The notes under the pieces: generated by a model
What the model was told of the DNA's origin: nothing
Databases searched by the model: none
Seen by the model: the letters and a program-made list of their open reading frames with translations, nothing else
Translations under genes and position numbers: made by a program
Shown here: positions 7,080-8,685 of the stretch, in pieces
Numbering within the stretch: the first letter of the stretch is position 1
Layout: each line of letters opens with the position of its first letter
NCBI GenBank assembly: GCA_021767245.1
Contig: JAASTO010000104.1
Location: forward strand, 1 to 8,685
Reading direction: 5' to 3'
DNA length: 8,685 nucleotides
Origin: Balneolaceae bacterium
Lineage (GTDB): Bacteria; Bacteroidota; Rhodothermia; Balneolales; Balneolaceae

Positions 7080-7657
7080 TCGAAGAATATTTAGAGATAC
7101 TTGTAGAAGAACCTTCAATGGACTCTTTTTTAAGAGTTATCTTGCCAAGAATTTTATCGCAGGGTTATGAAGTAGATCAGAATTGCTTTATTCGACCATT
7201 TGAAGGCAAGAGTGATTTGATGAGTTCTATTCCTAATAAAGTTAATGGATACAAAAATTACGTATGGCCTGTTAAGCTTTTAATTCTTCACGATCAAGAT
7301 TCAAATGATTGCGTTGAATTAAAAAATGAAATCACTAATACAATTTTAGAGAACAATGATCAAATAGAGTTTAAGGTCAGAATTGTATGTAGAGAATTAG
7401 AGTCTTGGTATTTTGGTGATATGGAAGCTATAGAGGCTGTTTTTCCACGAACTAAAGCATCTACCTTAGAGAATAAAGCTAAATATCGTAATCCTGACAA
7501 TATTTTTGGAGCTCCTGAAATGGAAAGGTTGATAGATGGATTTAAAAAAAGCTTCGCCTCAAGAGAAATCCCACACCATATGAATATCATAAGAAATCGC
7601 TCCACGAGTTTTCAACATTTTGTAGCTGCAATTTCAGAATTAACTAAAGAAACATGA
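7076..7657 (+). CDS. DUF4276 family Toprim-like protein, putative nuclease partner
   Basis: 193 residues, predicted soluble and cytoplasmic. Its ATG shares four bases (ATGA) with the stop of the upstream ATPase gene, so the two are almost certainly co-translated. I assign DUF4276 from pattern: an early V-E-E-P-S-M (10-15), H-D-Q-D-S-N-D-C (72-79), R-E-L-E-S-W-Y-F-G-D (106-115), and a C-terminal N-R-S-T-S-F-Q-H-F (174-182). The early Glu followed by D73-x-D75 fits the acidic metal-binding layout of Toprim folds, with E107 and E109 as further conserved acids. Function is not established for this protein. By analogy with OLD-family and PARIS pairs, it may be the nuclease effector activated by the ATPase. 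It is AT-rich like its partner. Alternative: a non-catalytic accessory subunit. Family assignment is from memory and was not searched. Confidence 0.8.
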   Translation: MIEEYLEILVEEPSMDSFLRVILPRILSQGYEVDQNCFIRPFEGKSDLMSSIPNKVNGYKNYVWPVKLLILHDQDSNDCVELKNEITNTILENNDQIEFKVRIVCRELESWYFGDMEAIEAVFPRTKASTLENKAKYRNPDNIFGAPEMERLIDGFKKSFASREIPHHMNIIRNRSTSFQHFVAAISELTKET

Positions 7658-7737
7658 TTTCTAATTCTTAAGCTTCGTTTCCAATAACCTTGTCCCAGTA
7701 TTAACTAAGGGTTCTTGGAAATTAACCACCCAAGTTG

Positions 7738-7796
7738 AAATATCTCACTTCATCACTTTATTACTCCTCACTCTCCACTACAAACTTCAACCAAAA
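7738..7796 (+). terminator. G-free, C-containing stretch; candidate Rho-dependent termination region
   Basis: Fifty-nine consecutive bases without G and with 20 C, starting 80 bases after the DUF4276 stop codon. Unstructured RNA with C in excess over G is the known loading preference of Rho, and no convincing intrinsic terminator precedes it. It could equally be simple upstream promoter sequence for prfC, so the call is tentative. Confidence 0.22.
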
Positions 7797-7801
7797 GGCC
7801 G

Positions 7802-7809
7802 TATCTTTA
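7802..7809 (+). promoter_or_regulatory. Possible Bacteroidota-type -7 element for prfC
   Basis: TATCTTTA matches the Bacteroidota -7 consensus TAnnTTTG at every fixed position except the last. It lies 28 bases before the prfC ATG. No TTG is found at the expected -33 position, so the promoter is only partly supported. Confidence 0.28.
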
Positions 7810-7837
7810 AGGCTTCAATCAAGCTGAACGAGACACT

Positions 7838-8685
7838 ATGAGCACGGCCACTGCCGAAACTGACATTACTAAAGAGGCGAAAAAACGACGCACCTTCGCC
7901 ATTATATCCCACCCGGATGCGGGTAAGACCACCCTCACTGAAAAGCTATTGCTGTATGGTGGGGCCCTTCACGAGGCCGGATCTATCCGGGCCCGAAAAG
8001 CAAGTCGTCACGCCGCCTCCGACTGGATGTCGATCGAGCAGGAGCGTGGGATCTCGGTAACCTCCTCCGTTCTCCGTTTTGAGAAAGACGGCATCAAGTA
8101 CAATCTCCTGGATACCCCGGGTCACAAGGACTTTTCTGAAGACACCCTCCGAACCCTGGTAGCTGCCGATAGCGGCCTCATGGTGATTGACGTTGCCAAG
8201 GGAGTTGAGGAGCAGACCGAAAAGTTATTTGAGGTTTGTAAGCTTAGAGAAGTTCCGGTTATCACTTTTGTAAATAAGTGTGACCGCCCCGGTATGGAGC
8301 CCTTGGAAGTGTTGAGTAATGTAGAGAATAAACTTGGTATTGAAGCTGTTCCGGCCAGCTGGCCAATGGGCTATGGGCAAAAGTTTCAGGGCATCTACGA
8401 CGTGATCGAAAAGAAAGTTCACATGTATGAGAAAACCGATCACGGGGCCAAAAAAGCCGTAACGGAAGTGCTCGATCTGGAAGATGCGCTTGAAAGGTCC
8501 ACTATGTCTGATACTGAAAAAGCTGCTTTCGAAGAGGAAGTTATGCTGATCGATGATATGTATGAGAACATGGATCGCACTGCTTATGCCTCCGGTAAAG
8601 TGACACCCGTTTTCTTTGGTTCAGCCTTGCACAACTTTGGCCTGGATGTATTTCTAAACTACTTCCACCAGCTGGCTCCTCATCC
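7838..8685 (+). CDS. prfC: Peptide chain release factor 3 (RF3), 3' partial
   Basis: The N-terminal 282 residues of RF3, about half of the roughly 530 usual for the family; the gene runs off the window. RF3 is a translational GTPase that removes RF1/RF2 from the ribosome after peptide release. G-domain motifs are complete: G1 H25-P-D-A-G-K-T-T32, switch I/G2 Thr75 in G-I-S-V-T-S-S-V, G3 D92-T-P-G-H96, and G4 N146-K-C-D149. The R-T-F-A-I-I-S-H-P-D-A-G-K opening and F-S-E-D-T-L-R-T-L segment (99-107) are characteristic of RF3 rather than EF-G, and EF-G-type continuation is absent. The ATG at 7838 is the first suitable start and places the P-loop at the normal distance. GC content is much higher than in the preceding two genes, consistent with a core chromosomal gene flanking an inserted cassette. 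Confidence 0.95.
   Translation, partial: MSTATAETDITKEAKKRRTFAIISHPDAGKTTLTEKLLLYGGALHEAGSIRARKASRHAASDWMSIEQERGISVTSSVLRFEKDGIKYNLLDTPGHKDFSEDTLRTLVAADSGLMVIDVAKGVEEQTEKLFEVCKLREVPVITFVNKCDRPGMEPLEVLSNVENKLGIEAVPASWPMGYGQKFQGIYDVIEKKVHMYEKTDHGAKKAVTEVLDLEDALERSTMSDTEKAAFEEEVMLIDDMYENMDRTAYASGKVTPVFFGSALHNFGLDVFLNYFHQLAPH

Larger units (their letters stand above)
7658..7837. other. Intergenic region between DUF4276 gene and prfC
   Basis: 180 bases with no open reading frame of note and no strong hairpin terminator. CTTGG (715-type 5-base arm) can pair with CCAAG over an 11-base loop around 7714-7734, which is weak. The second half, 7738-7796, contains no G at all on the + strand and 20 C in 59 bases. 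A possible -7 promoter element follows at 7802. The region presumably holds the 3' end of the cassette transcript and the prfC promoter. Confidence 0.6.

Noticed and set aside
7648..7662. AGAAA-CATGA-TTTCT hairpin at the end of the DUF4276 gene as a terminator
   Set aside because: Five AT-rich pairs without a T-tract after the stem; too weak to call.
7658..7837. Retron or other structured non-coding RNA belonging to the cassette
   Set aside because: No long inverted repeats or stable hairpins, and no reverse transcriptase nearby.
7838..8685. Elongation factor G or a tetracycline-resistance ribosomal protection protein
   Set aside because: The opening around the P-loop and the segment after G3 follow RF3, not EF-G or Tet(M)-type proteins.

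Overview
The window carries eight protein-coding genes, all on the + strand. The first (a serine hydrolase) and the last (release factor 3) are cut by the window edges. Several features suggest a Gram-negative bacterium of the Bacteroidota / Balneolota-Rhodothermota type: signal peptides ending in FAQ or KAQ, a SusA-like GH13 enzyme of about 620 residues with an N-terminal beta domain, weak or absent Shine-Dalgarno sequences, and moderate GC in the housekeeping genes. This assignment is an inference. No rRNA, tRNA, CRISPR array, transposase or integrase is visible.

Layout. 1-873: the 3' part of a beta-lactamase/PBP-fold serine hydrolase, which begins exactly at its SxxK nucleophile motif. 948-1886: an exported protein with an M23 (LytM)-like fold whose zinc-binding residues appear to be lost. 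It overlaps by 19 bases 1868-2530, a small atypical SDR of the TIP30/HTATIP2 type. 2615-3898: an exported M20D metallo-amidohydrolase. 4000-5862: an exported GH13 cyclomaltodextrinase/neopullulanase-type amylase, with two short palindromes in its upstream gap. 5895-7657: an AT-rich two-gene operon of an OLD-like AAA ATPase and a DUF4276 Toprim-like protein, joined by an ATGA overlap. 7838 to the end: prfC (RF3), the GTPase that recycles RF1/RF2.

How the genes relate. The first five genes look like ordinary chromosomal genes, four of them for exported proteins acting on peptides, amides or alpha-glucans. No shared pathway is evident. The ATPase/DUF4276 pair is the unusual element. Its composition differs sharply from both the amylase and prfC, the two genes are translationally coupled, and the pairing of an SMC/OLD-type ATPase with a small Toprim-like putative nuclease is the architecture of several anti-phage systems (OLD, Gabija, PARIS). 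It is best read as a candidate defence cassette inserted between amylase and prfC. An 8-G tract early in the ATPase gene would switch the gene off if it gained or lost one base, which raises the possibility of phase variation.
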